Origin: Lunularia cruciata
Lineage: Eukaryota > Streptophyta > Marchantiopsida > Lunulariales > Lunulariaceae
DNA length: 64,000 nt
Assembly (NCBI GenBank): GCA_948567375.1
Contig: OX419755.1
Span: forward strand, 22,263,001 to 22,327,000
Reading direction: 5' to 3'
Part shown: piece by piece, positions 1-12,683 of the stretch
Layout: each line of letters begins with the position of its first letter
Numbering within the stretch: the first letter of the stretch is position 1
Translations under genes and position numbers: made by a program
The notes under the pieces: generated by a model
Database searches by the model: none
Told to the model about the DNA's origin: nothing
What the model saw: the letters and a program-made list of their open reading frames with translations, nothing else

Positions 1-161
1 TTGAAGTGGGTGGCTAAGGAAAATTGGCTATTACATGTCCAAGTGTTCTACAATTTGAGGATAATAGGATGGAGAAAATTTATTTTCTAGATTTTGGGCC
101 ATATAGGGAACAATGGCTAGGAACTCCAAAATTGTAATAAGTAATGGAAGCATGGAAGCAA

Positions 162-212
162 GATTCATCTTTGGAAGCAAGATTCATCTTTGGAAGCAAG
201 ATGCATCTTTGG
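162..212 (+). repeat. Short tandem repeat, 19-bp unit
   Basis: The unit GATTCATCTTTGGAAGCAA occurs at 162-180 and 181-199, followed by a partial third copy with one change. It lies next to the decayed minus-strand gag. It is probably a replication-slippage product and no function is visible. Confidence 0.8.
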
Positions 213-349
213 TATTCATTGATACCATAGTCCTTAGGCACATATTTAGGAATGGTAACATATTTGGTACTTCATGTAATATGAAGGCTTGGTCCTCTTC
301 CTCCACATAGTACTCTTTCTCTTCCCAAGCAAAAGCACATTCTATTTGG

Positions 350-1270
350 TGCATCAAGTAAGAGGGATGTGTTAACTTACATTTGATGTTGGTATGGCAT
401 GTCCTAACTTATCATAGGTTGTGTACCAAACATTTAGTTGAGTGTATGAAGGTGGTCTTTGCCTTTCCTTTGCTCCAACCCACTATACTTTGAAATTAGC
501 AAACTCCTTAATGAGTTCCTCTAACTTTGAACCAATTTGAGTAGAGGTCTTTGGAGTGGAAACTATCTTTGGTCTTTGAGTACACCTTATCTCTTTCCAT
601 TGCTCCTTTTCATCTTCAGATGAAGATGACTCTAAAGAAGATGTTGTACTTGATGACTCCAAAGACAAAGAAGGTGATCTTTGGGTTGATCTTCTCTTTG
701 GCTTCTTCATACTTTGGCCTTGGTGCTATTTCCCAACTAGATTCAATATAGCCAACTTGTACAATTCCATAGACTTCACCACCTTGGCCAACATATCATG
801 TTCTTTTTCTTTGTGAAGATCCAAATTTCTATTGGAAATCCTTGTAGAAACCATGCCACTACTTGTATGTTTGAGTATCTCAAGGTACCCCTTTTTCTTT
901 GTACTCTACCCAAAATTCCTTGAAACTATTGAAGGTGTGTAGTTATGCAAATTTTTGTTCCTTTTCATTCCAGGATATTAAGAGTGGCAAAGATATTGCC
1001 TCAAAGTCAAGCTCCAAAAAGCTTTCATGTAATTGGCTCTTGATTGTTGGCTGATCCATCATATTAGCTAAGTTTTGGCTTATATAGGTTTGCTAATTCT
1101 TGAATTTTTTTCTTAGTAAACTTAAATAGATTTGGATTCAATGAGCATCCTCATCCTCATCCCCTTTTTTAAATACAAAGATCACTTCAAATTCTTTCAT
1201 GAATGTATCCATATCCTTCTCCTTGAATTTTGTTGCATGAAGGGTGTATGATTTCCATCAAAAGAGAAAT
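350..1270 (-). pseudogene. Decayed retrotransposon gag with ruined zinc knuckle
   Basis: Read on the minus strand, this is gag-like protein broken by stops and frame changes. The N-terminal part near 1250-1000 has a capsid-like order (KFKEKDMDTFMKEFEVIF, then LRKKFKN, then LHESFLELDFEAISLPLLIS). A low-complexity Ser/Glu region lies at 710-560. At 425-384 (minus) the reading WYTTYDKLGHAIPTS fits a CX2CX4HX4C knuckle in which the first two Cys have become Tyr (TGT to TAT type change) and the last Cys is lost. Gag binds RNA and packages it into virus-like particles. No protease or RT is recognisable next to it, so the superfamily is uncertain. Limits are approximate. Confidence 0.55.
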
Positions 1271-2192
1271 AAGAAGGCACCTAGAGTGCAGACTAAACTT
1301 GTAGGAGAAAACTGAAATTGATTACAATCAAGGACCAAGCTAGGGAAGACTTCTTCTTTGTCAATCATAGACAAAGATTTGTCTTGATCCACTTCTTTGG
1401 GGTTTGGCAAGTAATTGCTTACAACTAGCTCAACCATAGAAACATTTTACTCAAGATCAAAGTCTTTGGCAAAGAGCTCAAAGAATACTCACCATTAACA
1501 AATGGTGAGTACTATCTCAAATTCCTAAACCCAACAAAGAGACTTGCAAAAAACTATCTACTTACTCTTCTTGAACTTGTATTCAAAGGACTTCTTCCTC
1601 CACTCTTTGTTATGGAAGATCTACTTTTGTTACACTAGATTTGGAAGAAGTCATATTAGATTGAGCTTGGAACAATTTTTAGGGAATATTCTTAAATCCA
1701 AACTCAACTTTCTACATGGACAAATGCCAAAGTGCCAATTTGGCATTTGTCATTTTTTTCTCTCAAGATTATGAGATTCATTTTGAGCTTTTCTCTCTTT
1801 AGCTATATGCCCTTCAGCTTTGCATTTCTGATTTCTCTTAAATGCCCTTAAGGCACAAGGTGACTTAATATCCCTTGATACTAAATTCTCCAGCTACATT
1901 CATTACCTTGTTTTTTTTTGAATCTAGCCAAGAATATATCCTTAGCAACAGCACCGAATAATTTGATATCAGTCAAAATTTGACATAATGACAAGAAATA
2001 GGTTGTTCCTTTGAGGAAATGGGTTGGGAATGACTAGAATTGAAGAGAATTATCACTATCTTGCAATTCATTTATTGTTACTTGTTTAACCTTTTGGGCA
2101 AGAATGACTCTGAGAAGAGTGTAGTGTCACTATGGCAAATAAAAACTTAAAGTAATCACCTTCATAACAAGTAAGTCCAAATTTCATCCCCA
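1271..2192. other. No recognisable gene
   Basis: AT-rich sequence between the decayed gag and the CpG-rich block. Short open frames are present (for example 1544-1774 plus) but show no domain, composition bias or conservation that I can support. It may be further upstream gag or LTR sequence of the minus-strand element. Confidence 0.5.
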
Positions 2193-2610
2193 CGTTTGGT
2201 ACATGTATTCAAATTAGTGAACACGGGTAGACTCCATACTCGTATTTACTGAATACTTGACTGGTAATCGTACACAGAAGAACAATTCAACACTGCAGAA
2301 CTACTCCTTGAGACCGAAAGGTTGATTCATTGTAAGGAATCAGGTTCTCGTCTTTGGACGTATGCAATTTAAAGGTACAATAAGGATAAATGGCCCTAAA
2401 CAATTATCCGCAGTAAAGTCTACTCTCCCGCGGCTATCCAACTATAGGAACGTCTGAGAATATCTCTGGAAAGCACCATAACATAGGGAATAGCTCTGGA
2501 CTAATATTGAATCTTCTGAACTTGACTACTTTCATACTCTGGAAGATACACATCCTTTCTAGGGGATAGTCTCTTCTTCTGCCTAGAGAAAATTACATGC
2601 CGCGGAACTG
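2193..2610. other. CpG-rich block in CpG-depleted DNA
   Basis: About 13 CpG dinucleotides fall in roughly 420 bases, including CCCGCGG near 2429 and CCGCGG near 2600. Neighbouring kilobases hold only a few. No open frame, tRNA, rRNA or LTR end is recognised. Either this piece arrived more recently than its neighbours or it has escaped methylation-driven C-to-T loss. Origin unknown. Confidence 0.55.
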
Positions 2611-3399
2611 CCTTAATCTGAAGGTGATGATTCATTCAACCTAAATTAGCCACTTCACTATGAAGACATCAACTCCAAAGGTTGCATACTACCTTTCTTT
2701 GAAGACAAAACTCCAAAGGCTTCTTGGTATTAGTAATTAGTCTCTTTTTTTGTGTGTTCCATGGTACTTTCTACACTACAACTCATTTTTGACCCATCAA
2801 TGCATTTCTTTGCTCCTTCAGAAACTCAAGGTTCACACATCCCAATCATTTTACCTACACTCAAGCACCTATGTTCCTACCCAAAATTTCCCCTTCCCTA
2901 ATTTGACAAAGACAACCATCACTACTTGAAATTAAGGCAATAGTGACTAAGATTTTTTGGCTCTTTCATTGTATCCATTGGATCCATTTCCTTTTATACT
3001 CTTCCTACTCTAACTTGAAAACATCAAATGGTTGAAGTCTCCAAAGACTTTTGCCTACATCTATACTTTATATTTTGTGTCTATCCTATCTTCTTACATG
3101 TAGGTTAATTAGGCACCTTCATGTGTCAAGGAATGTATCAATTCTTCCCCAAAGACAACTTAAAATTTTTTATCCTTCTGACTCACTACTCCAAAATTTC
3201 TACAACTTTAAATTTCCACAACTACAAAACTCTTTCAACTAATTTTACTCCAAAAGATCCTACAAGTATGAAGAAATTCTTCATTTGAAATATCTTTGGT
3301 CCTAAGTTGTCTTGCAAAGAATTAACTTTGCCTTTAAAATTCTTAAGATGGAGCTTGGTCTACTCCTTGTAACTGGCCATCTCTAATAGACATGTATTA
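2611..3399. other. No recognisable gene
   Basis: AT-rich, pyrimidine-leaning plus strand without a supported feature. It separates the CpG-rich block from the lysine/glutamate-rich minus-strand remnant. Confidence 0.5.
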
Positions 3400-5180
3400 C
3401 AAATCTCAATGAACTTCCTATCTATATGTTCCCTAAGTCTAATAGATAGCTAGTCCATTCTTTCTTCTTTTTAAGTCTTGCCCTCCCACTTTTGACTCAC
3501 AACTTCAGCTAATGTAACTTCACCTCTGTTACCTTCCCTTGAGCTACTTCCTCAAACATCCCTATAAATTGATATTGAGCTTCCTCCAACTACTTGATGG
3601 ACATAAACTCCTCCTTATCCAAGTGTTGGTTCAAGATTCCTTGTTTCTTCTTCACCTCTTCTAGCATTTGGGGTTAATCAACTTCACTCTCTTCTTTCTC
3701 CTTCTTCAACTCCTTAGCTAAGTGTTCTTACTAGATTGCCACCTCCTTTTGGTACTCAAACATCTCACTTCTAAGGTAAAAACTTGGATTTGGGTGGTTT
3801 CAAATTCCCTTCAAATACTTACCACTTCTTTATCTAGCCTTTAGTTGGTCTTTATACCCAATTTTCTTTGCTTTTATCAGCCTAAGTGCTCTCAATTCAC
3901 CTTTTTCTTCCAAAAAAATTCATATTGATTGTGATATGGTCCTAGTGATGTATTTTATTATTTTATTTTGAATTTTTTCTATACAAGGGCATTCACCTTG
4001 TTTGCCTCTTCCTTGTACAAGTCCTTGTCTTCTATATTTCCTCATTCTATTTGGCCTCCTTCAAACTCCAAGGATAGATGATCTTGTAGAGACTTTGGAG
4101 AAGTGTGGTATAATTGACCATATTGGGGTAGATTTCTTGATATTGTTGCACAAGAAGTTCCATCATCTATAATTTTTATCTCACTTAGTGTATTATAAAA
4201 TTCACTCTTCTTTCATTTGTATTACTTGTTCTTGGATTGCTTCTCTTCCTACTTTGGCATGTACTTCACTCAAATGGTCTTTGCTTTCTTCCTCTATTTT
4301 GACTCTTTTTAACTTCTTGATTGTGTTCTTTGGCTTCACTCCAAGATCTTGTTCTCCTCTCTCTTTGGTCTCCACTTGCTCTTCTTCAGAGACACTTGCT
4401 TCTTGGTTAGGGCTTAAAGGTACTTTGGGTTAATGTTATGTTTCTCCTTGGTCTTTGGCTTGCTCTTCTTAGTCTTTATTCTACTTTGGGCTTGGAGTAG
4501 ATTGCACATCTTCATATTACTCTCTTTCCTCCAATCTTGATGCCAACCTTACAAGGTGAAGGATCCTTCTCCTTCTTCTTGGTATTCTTCTTTTGAGGTC
4601 TTCTTCTTTTTAGGCTTCTTCTCCCTCCAAAGTTACATTTATTATCTAGGAATTTCTCCTTGGTCTCTTTGCTTGTGTTTGAGATTTCATTGGAAGCATA
4701 ATCTTCTTTTCCTTTGTGGTGATAGTTCCTTCTTCTTTTATTAGTACAAATTCTCCATTTGATGCATAATTTGCATCTAACAATCTATAATTCTTGACCA
4801 ATGACTTCCCTTCACTCTACAAGGTGAGGTACTCAGCTAGATGGTAGTGACAGGGGAACTTCTTGCACTCCTCTTTTTCAATATATTTAGCCTCATATAG
4901 AAGTGGATGGCAAAAGAAGCTAGGTAAGCTGCTTCACCATCTTCTTCAAACTATTTGTGCAAACTCCTTCCTTGGAAATAAAACATATTTTCCCAATGAA
5001 CAAGATTCCCTTGGTACATGTATTTGAAGATGACAACTTGGCTATTGGTGAGGTAAGTTGTTCTCTTTGGCTTCAACAGCTTTGCTTCCACTATTTCTTT
5101 ATGGGTTGGATCTTTATAATTACACACCCTCCATCCATTTTTCTTGGACCTCTTTTTTGCAAAGGATGCCTTATTCATCC
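3400..5180 (-). pseudogene. Decayed minus-strand ORF, Lys/Glu-rich, unknown
   Basis: The plus strand is strongly pyrimidine-rich, so the minus strand reads as charged protein with many interruptions. The best open part is 5178-4951 (75 codons), followed in frame after a stop by another protein-like stretch. Further on the composition is Lys/Glu/Arg-rich with predicted coiled-coil character (for example EHLAKELKKEKEESEV near 3720). No known domain is recognised. Similar charged coiled-coil remnants occur on the plus strand at 45.1-46.7 kb and 54.8-56.7 kb, so this may be an accessory ORF of one retrotransposon family. That link is inference. Confidence 0.35.
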
Positions 5181-5561
5181 AATGCTTTGTTAATTGGCCC
5201 TAACTTCATTTCTAAAGTCATTGCACTTGTTGGTCTTGCATCAGCTCCTAGAACTATTCTCCAATTTTCTTTGGTCCAATTGTAGGCTTTTCCTCTCAAG
5301 TCCCATGTTTTTGTTTCCTTCCTCCACTTCTCTCATGGATAATCCCATAGTCACTCAAGTCTCAATTCAAGAGCAAGAAAGAGAGGTACCTTTTGTAGAT
5401 AACCTCACTTGTAGAGTGAATTGCATATTTGTTAACTATTGTACTATGAAGAATGGCTTTGGGGATCTTCCTCATGGGTTTCTAGAAAAACAGAATGTTT
5501 TGTATCAAAGGTGGTCTATGTATGAAAGCAAAGGCAACAGAAGTATAAAGGCTTGCTAAAA

Positions 5562-5612
5562 TTTGAAATCTTTGAGCTCACTAATCTTTGAAATCTTTGA
5601 GCTCACTAATTT
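5562..5612 (+). repeat. 25-bp tandem duplication
   Basis: A unit containing GAAATCTTTGAGCTCACTAA is present twice head to tail (about 5562-5586 and 5587-5611). It appears recent, because the copies are almost identical. Confidence 0.75.
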
Positions 5613-8600
5613 GAGACTAAAGTCAATCTGCAAAAAGTAAAATTGATGAGTGTGCACTTTGCTTTATAGCCAAATTTTTCAGTCATTATTCTTCATTGGC
5701 CAAATATTCAATGAGACATCACTCTATGCACACGCATACCCCTTTGTAAATGCAAACTAGCTTTTGCAACAATTCTTTAACTAAGTGGTGGTGCATTCAA
5801 TTTGATTGTATGATCTGTGGGTCAAAAGATCCTTGTTCTTAAAGTTCTTTGCCTCTAACCACCCTTTGGTCTTGTCTAATTTGGTATTCTTCCTTCAAAG
5901 TGCCTTTGGGTTTGTACTTTTTCCCTTTATACTATGACATGTATAATAACTCTGAAGGAAACTCAACTAAGAAGTTTTTCCTTCCTAAAAAATTGATTAT
6001 TCTCCAATATCATTACAAACAAGAGTGAAATTAAAAATAATGAAATTTTTTTATAAAAGTGTGCATACCACAACTACAAAGCTAGAAGAATATTTAGGAG
6101 AAGATTCAATAAATTAATAGTGAGAAAACTAAAAATTCACATGCATATGCACAATATTGGCTTTTGATTTACTTTGATTAAGCCCACTATCATTAAGATT
6201 ACTATATTACAACAAATATAAGGAAAAATGTTTCTATATAAATAAAAAGTAATAATAATAAAGATCAAGAAGAATTTAGTAGAAAAAGCTCTTGAAGAAG
6301 TCAAAGAGTATATTGAAGAGAGTAACAATCTAAGCTTGATTGTATAGAAGTACATTTAGTATAAACTTAATATGAAATGTAAATTTTATATGAGATTGGA
6401 TATGAATGACCTATGGTTTACATACCTTATTAGTTGGTAATATTGATGCACACTTCTCATTATTACAAATATATCTTTATCTTCAATATGTGAGTTGAAA
6501 AAAATTATAGTGAAGATAATTTTATGTAGAAGTAGAAGCAAATCTCAAGAAATGATTAAACCTAGTTTGACACTTTAGAAGAAAGTTGAATTCAAAGTTT
6601 TTAGTAAAGTGTATTTTTGGGTGAGAATAGATCTGCATAACACATTAGATGCAACAATTGTTATCTCCATTGATGTTACATGATCATTTCATTATTACTA
6701 TTTTTTTTAGTAAAAATTTGGTTGTAACTCAATGTATAAAACAAAAATAATCATGTATGTCTTATGAGAAAAAACCTTAGTATGCTCTATCGATATGATT
6801 CTTAATTAAAAAAAGGAAAAATTTATTTTATATTAAACTTCAATAATTTGATAGTTAAAATTTTTTTGTTTAATTTTTCATATGAAAATTATCATATTTT
6901 TGAAAACTATCCAAATTGAACATTTCATAATTTATGTTAAGAGAAGTAGAACTAAATTTCAAATTTAGAAGATAAATCATTTTGAAATATTATATTTTGG
7001 GATGTTCATTAGAATTGAGTTGAGTCCTTATACCATTACTTGGATATATTGGATATATGATATTATTATTATTTTGAATAGCGACAAAGGCTAAATAATT
7101 ATAAAAATCAAGAAAGGTTTTGAATGTTGATTTTTTTGTTCTTTTGAGTGATTTTTATAAAACATTTCTATCAATTATTTTATTAATGTTAAATTACAAC
7201 ATATGATAAGAATCTAAATTTTTATTCCTTTTTAGAGTACATACATTACAAAATATCATCATTTATGGTTTAAGCTCTAATTCTCTATATTTTACATTCA
7301 CATATTATATTGTTATAGACTTCCTTTGGACTTTTTATCTTGTACTCTTTTATTTATTATAGAATATAATATCACCAATAGGGAGTTAGAGATTTGCAAG
7401 TTAGAAGTTAAGAGGAATTCATTAAGCCATTCAATCAAGGAAAAAAAAATAACTCAACTTGATTGATTAACTGATAGGAAAAATTAATAGAAGATCAGAT
7501 AAAGAGCATGTTATGAAAAAAAATAAAAATTATATAAGGATAAAAATAGCAACTTATCAACATCTTATCTCCTAAATTTCCATTACAGTCATCTCAAAAT
7601 GCCACTTAATATAACTTAAATGGCCATTATAGTAATTTAAATATCCATTTTTATTATAAAAAATTAGCTAATGTGAGAAATTTATTTAATAATATTCATT
7701 AAGTATCAAAATTTTACAATATTTAAATTATTTATATCAATTTATCATTAAAATTTTAATTTTTGTTAGCAGGTTCTAATTTTATCTAAAGATATATCTT
7801 TGATGATTTTATATATCTCATATATTAACATCTATAATGTTATCATCATATTTTAATACCCAATATTAAAAAAATTTAATTTGAAGTGAACAAAGTATTG
7901 GAACTAATGATACAACTTGTTATAAGAATAGGATCTATTAGAATCTAGATTCTATTTCACATAGATATTCGAAGCAAGGATGAAAGAAAGTATAAAGAGA
8001 AGACATAAATTAAAGTGATATTTATGTGCAATATTGATAGTTTTAGCAATGGCCTACAACACCCGCCCAATTTGAAAATAGAGATTCAAATTTGAATTAG
8101 TCATCTAACTTGATTAACTTAAACTTCACTCTTCAAAACCTCCCTTACAACCAAATGGACTACTCATACATATAAAGAACAAGCAACTTTTATCAGTACA
8201 ACCTAAAGTTAGAGTTCTTACTAGTAAAAAATGTTAAATATTAAAACAATCAATGGCACATTGCAAGTGAAGTTAAGTATAGAGTTTGGTTGAAGTCAGA
8301 TTAGTTGGTGAAGACTTATATGGGTGAAATCTTTGGCTACTAGCTACATTTGTGTCTTACATACAATAATACCCATCTACATATGGGATTAAGAATGGAC
8401 TTCATGATATCATTTTGGCATTTGAAGAAGGGAGAGAGATTCTTAAGTCACATCTTACCTCTATAATATATTTTGAGGAAGTTGCTGATTGCATACAAGT
8501 TACAATTTGGTGAAATAATAAGCAGGTAAGATTGTGTTTCATATATCTCTTTTGAGAAAGTATAAGGAGTTGTTTGAGATAGAAGAAAATACTAATATAT

Positions 8601-10949
8601 CATTCTTAGTTATAGAATTCTATACATAACCAAGGACATTGTAATTAAAATGGAAACTAAAATTATGGTTCTTCTGTTAGTATAATTGAAGTTAGATTTT
8701 TTTTATAGTCAAAGATATTGACTAGTAAAGTAGTTAGTAAAGACACAAAGATTCAGTTAAGTGTAGACTTTTGGGTGAAGTCAAGAGTAATATATGAAAA
8801 TTAATGTATGAAATCTATAGCTAAAGTGTTTGGTGAAATTTTATTGGTAATGGAAAAAGGATTTTGTAAGACTTGCAAGTGAAGTCTTTGACTTGTGTGT
8901 TAGCAATGTTGATTGTGTCTACCATATTACCACTTTGTATTAGGATGATGACAAGGCTTTATAGTAGCACTTCAGTATATAAAGAGTGGTACTTGGAAGT
9001 ATCTTACCTTTGGAGTTCATCTTGGACAAGTCTTTGTTTATGCCTAAATGATAGGGTGTTATTGGTTGAAATAGTAAGTTGAAATGATATAAACATATTA
9101 AAACATAATAAATTTAAATATGAGGAAGGAAAAAAAATATTTCAAAAGAAAAATTGATGCATCTATTGAATAAACCCTTGTCTTATATACAAGAAGATTA
9201 TTCATCATAAATACTTGTATATTAGTTTAGGACAAGAATCTAGTAGAAACCAAGTACAAATAAGCAAGTGTATTATCAAAAGCATATTTTTTTAGATTAT
9301 ATTATCCTAAATTCCCAAGCTCAAGCCTATTACAGTTATATTTCTTCTTTTTGTTATGAATTTAATTTTCATGATTGAAGCAAAATTTTTGTTTTATTAA
9401 GGGTGGATATAATAATTTCCTCTCATATATATTAGTGAAAATTGGTGTGCTTTTCACTAGAAATAAAATATATTTTCCAAAATTTCCCACATTTTACTAT
9501 TTTTTATTAATATAACAATGACATACATGCAAAACAAATCCATTTATAGTACTTAAATCTCAAAGAAAATCATTGTTAATCTTAAGTAAGATCAATATGA
9601 GTTTTTGATATGAGTGAGATGGATCTTCAAATGAAAGAACAAACAACTTACAACAACCAAGAACAAAAACAACATTTAAGAACCTTTCTCTTTTTTTCAT
9701 ATTTATAACTCTTCTTGGCTATTTGGGAAAGGACAATTCTATTTGATTTAGGATTAGTTATAAGAATATATTGAAGAGAATTTTGATAGTGCAAAAAAGA
9801 AAATATATTCCTTAAATAGCCTTCATAGATTAGGATCAAACACAATGTTTTAGTCTTCATTTGATGGATAGATGTTATCAATGTTCAACTAATACACGTC
9901 TAGGACTGACCGTATAGAAATTTTATAGAGAATCTTGAGACTCTGTATTATTAATGATGGACTATTCTAAAATGGAGTTAATTATCTTTCTACATGCATT
10001 CTTAAATACTAAAAAGAGAAAATTAAATAAATAAAGAAGAAGATGAATGTACTATTACTTTTATAATTTGTTTTTAATTGAAAATCTCAAGTTAAATGAT
10101 TTAGGGTACCGAAAAGGGATAAGGATGATAAAGAAGTGTCTTATGGTTAACATTAAGGATTTTAGTTAGACATTTTTTCAACTATAAATATTTCATAAAG
10201 AAAAGTTACGAGAGGTCCCATAAACTTTTATGGTGCTTTAGTGAATGATATTTGTTTTTATGTGCAATAGCACATAGTTATAAATTGGATACATGTCATC
10301 TTTTCTAGGTCCTCTCAATTCTTTTGAGTTTTTTTGAGATAACAAGATATATTGTAAACATTAGATAGTCCACCTTAATTAAATTTAAAATATAATGATA
10401 GGTGTTACATATTTGAAATCACTCACTCATGACCTTATCTCTTGGTTCATGATAGAGATTTTTTCCATGTTACAATAAGGTGCAATAAGGTGTGATAGAC
10501 TGTGTTTCAAGATTATTCAGAGAATTTCCTTAGCTCTTTGTTGGAGAGTTTCCTACTTGCAATCCTCATTCCTTGTGATATAGATAACTCTTATTAAGAA
10601 AGGATCTCCTTGTGAGATAAAAAAAATTTTGCAACTCCAATTAAAGAGTTTCCTTGATTCACAATGCACCATCTAGTACACAAAAGCAGCTCAAAAGATA
10701 ATTGAAAATGTTTGTTTGCTTCCAAATTGCCAAATTTAAAAATAGTGTATAGGAATGGTCTAAGGATGAGTGGGTTGATTTATCTTAGGACCAGGATATA
10801 AGAAAATGGAGCAAAGAAGAGGAAGACATAGATAATATAGACATTTTTTGAAATAATGGAGATTTATCCATGAAAGGTAATATTTGAGGGAAAGAATGAA
10901 AATGGCATGTAATATAGAGTTAATATACAAATTATTCTCTATGCTTCAT
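5613..10949. other. Long AT-rich stretch without recognised genes
   Basis: About 5.3 kb of very AT-rich sequence with abundant A and T runs. Frames longer than about 75 codons are absent and the short ones show no recognisable domain. Apart from one possible LTR/polypurine junction near 8061 (listed separately) I see nothing. It is probably very old transposon DNA. Confidence 0.6.
8057..8072 (-). other. Possible polypurine tract / LTR start (minus strand)
   Basis: On the minus strand AAATTGGGCGGG is directly followed by TGTTGTAGG. This resembles the polypurine tract plus TGTTG start of the 3' LTR in many plant LTR elements, especially Ty1/copia. No copia pol could be read upstream on that strand, so this is only a candidate. 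Confidence 0.25.
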
Positions 10950-12170
10950 CTGCTTGCTTTCAAAAACTTGTGAGGATGGATATGGAATCCTTTGCTATTT
11001 GGTGAATTTACTCAAAGTGCATGTTATTTTCAAAGAAAGGAAGGATTTTGGAAGATACTAAACACTTGTATGGTTTCAAGTTGCATTATCATTATATCAA
11101 TTTGGCCATAATGGAAATGGAGTCTATATTGCTATGAGAATGACTCATGAGGAATTAGTGCAAGTTTACTGAAAGAGTAATCAATGCCACACTATTTGTT
11201 TTAAGAAAGGAAGTGCAATGGCCTAGGATTAAGGAGATGGTGGGAATTTAATATGTGTTCACAAGGAAAGTGTTTCTAGGGTATGTAAGGTTAGGGGATG
11301 GTAATTTTTTTTCTATTATTGCAAAGGACCACTATTGATGAGTAAGCTTACTTGAGCAAAAAGGTTACTCAATCAATGGTCATGTGATTTGTGATGAAAA
11401 AATCTCCCACTTTGTTGCAAGTAAAAAGAATTTCAATTTTTCAATTTTTCCAATTTTTTCAAAGAATTTCAATTTCAAATTTGTAGTCTTCTTTGAGATA
11501 GTGACTTTGAATGCATAATGAAAGTGAGTTATAGTGTTTATTGGAATATGATTTTTTATTGTGTGATTAATGAAATGAGTGATATTGGATAAGAATACTC
11601 CACTCATGTTATGATATGAAATATTTAAAAATTTTCAATTTGTGGTGATGTAAATCACCAAGGCACATGTGTACCATTGACAACAATAAGTATTTAATAA
11701 GAGATGTTGGATTTTCCCATGATTCATCTAGTCCTTTCATTCAAACAAGCTAAAATTCAAGAGAGACAGGCATTCAACCGCTAGGTGGTTCAAACAAGAT
11801 CTCTAAATGAACACTACATTGGTATATTAAAAGCTCAACTATAATCTTTGTGAGAGTTGAGAGTCCTATTAAATAATAGAGAATTTAGCACCTACCTCTT
11901 TCTTTGCATTTCCACATTTTTTATCTTGCACAAATTTTTTTATTAATAGGTGCAATATGTGGGAGGATGAGAAGGATAGAGTTAGAGATGAAGCCTAGAC
12001 CACTCAGGTCATAGATGTAGGTGGTGGGAGTACTCATGAGATAGAAAAAAGTGTTAGGAGAAATCACTAGATTAAGGAGGAGACTAGGGATATAATTATA
12101 GATACTTGCCTTGCATTTAACCAAGCACTTGGTAGATATTTTTATGAGACACATGAAGATGAATAAATGT
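10950..12170 (+). pseudogene. PIF/Harbinger-type DDE transposase, broken
   Basis: Cut-and-paste DNA transposase remnant (DDE_Tnp_4 / HARBI1-like family). Blocks in order: QFGHNGNGVYIAMRMT (11098-11145), FTERVINATLFVLRKEVQWP (from 11165), EQKGYSINGHVICDEK (about 11354-11400) and NEHYIGILKAQL (about 11806-11840). The last holds the Glu expected as the third catalytic residue. A C-terminal acidic tail reads to about 12170 after a pyrimidine-rich, AG-ending gap (11880-11950) that could be an intron. The first catalytic Asp region (normally DGT) is not readable. Frameshifts and stops are frequent, so it cannot be functional. Terminal inverted repeats and 3-bp target duplications were not found. 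Confidence 0.65.
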
Positions 12171-12204
12171 TAAATGTGTTTGAAGTCTAACTTGTATTGA
12201 TGCA

Positions 12205-12430
12205 ATGGTTTTGCTTATTTTGGGGTCGGGTTGCACATTTAGGGGCAAGATTTGCTCAAATGTTGGCATTGGGTTGCTTGGTCTCTTGCACGAGTCTCTT
12301 GTGTGATGGAAAGGGTTGTTTGCTCTTGGTAGGAGTCGCTTGTGAGATGGACGGGGTTACTAAGTTGCGGTAGGAGTTGCTTGTATGATGAATAGGGTTG
12401 CTTTTGTTTTGATAGTCCTGCTTATTTGTT
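12205..12430 (+). repeat. Degenerate minisatellite, about 41-44 bp unit
   Basis: Units of the form 'GAGTCGCTTGTGAGATGGA ... GGGTTGCTT' repeat about three to four times between roughly 12260 and 12420, with local G-rich strand bias. Copies have diverged. It lies just after the Harbinger remnant. Function unknown. Confidence 0.6.
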
Positions 12431-12683
12431 GCAAGGGCACTCATTGTAAGGGTCTGGTTTGGTCATGAAAAAAAGGTTTGGGTCAGCAATGCTTGTTCTA
12501 TCATGGGGCTAATGTCATAATTTCTTTTCTCTCTTTCAGAACACACCAGGTGCATAGTTGTGGATAGGAAGTTGCATGTAGATCTATCATTAATACTTTG
12601 AGCTCACTATTTTTCCTAACCATCAGAACCTTCTAGCCTTATTTCCAATGTTCCTTCTATCAAGTAGTGGAATAATGAGCAAA

